Position numbers and translations under genes: made by a program | Shown: piece after piece, positions 7,687-7,710 of the stretch | Layout: each line of letters opens with the position of its first letter | Numbering within the stretch: the first letter of the stretch is position 1 | The notes under the pieces: model-generated | Database searches by the model: none | The model's input: the letters and a program-made list of their open reading frames with translations, nothing else | Told to the model about the DNA's origin: nothing | Assembly (NCBI GenBank): GCA_002402635.1 | Contig: DHGE01000078.1 | Location: 1,257-8,966 of the forward strand | DNA: 7,710 bases | Direction: 5' to 3' | Origin: Deferribacterales bacterium UBA4806 | Lineage (GTDB): Bacteria > Chrysiogenota > Deferribacteres > Deferribacterales > UBA228

Positions 7687-7710
7687 TTATTTATTGCAAA
7701 ATAGAAATGG

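Noticed and set aside
1..7710. CRISPR arrays, insertion sequences, tRNA or rRNA genes, riboswitches, long direct repeats
   Set aside because: Reading both strands I found no repeat-spacer pattern, transposase motif, terminal inverted repeats, tRNA-like TTC-loop pattern or structured leader; gaps between genes are all under 80 bases.

Overview
This is an AT-rich window (roughly 30% G+C by eye). It carries one tightly packed plus-strand gene cluster, a separately promoted plus-strand ion-pump gene, and one unrecognised minus-strand gene at the right edge. The presence of LapA and LapB homologues, which belong to lipopolysaccharide and outer-membrane biology, points to a diderm (Gram-negative-type) bacterium. 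The low G+C content, the HIT-LapA-LapB-MutS order and the 'long' type of membrane pyrophosphatase would fit a low-G+C lineage such as Deferribacterota or a relative of the former Deltaproteobacteria. That placement is inference from remembered family patterns; no search was run.

Layout. Positions 3-152 hold the C-terminal tail of a Sir2-type NAD-dependent deacylase. It overlaps by 4 bases (ATGA) a HIT-family nucleotide hydrolase/phosphorylase-like gene (149-634). A LapA-domain membrane protein follows (654-953), then a LapB-like TPR and zinc-ribbon protein (954-1961) whose ATG abuts the lapA stop codon in the same frame. MutS (1968-4523) starts 6 bases after lapB. All junctions are overlapping or under 20 bases, so positions 3-4523 look like one transcription unit. 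After a 75-base gap with a plausible promoter lies a membrane-bound H+-type pyrophosphatase (4599-7040) with all the substrate-binding motifs and the lysine that marks K+-independent enzymes. It ends 34 bases before the convergent end of a minus-strand open frame (7075-7686) that I cannot identify.

How the genes fit together. LapA and LapB are expected to act together at the inner membrane; in E. coli they tune LPS synthesis through FtsH and LpxC. Sir2, HIT and MutS are housekeeping functions (protein deacylation, dinucleotide turnover, mismatch repair) that appear co-transcribed rather than functionally linked. The pyrophosphatase couples PPi hydrolysis to ion pumping and is probably regulated separately.

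The window looks mostly like ordinary core genome. I see no convincing new biological system. The points most worth a second look are the LapB homologue that lacks its usual membrane anchor yet sits one in-frame stop codon behind LapA, and the minus-strand frame that has a ribosome binding site but no canonical start codon after it.
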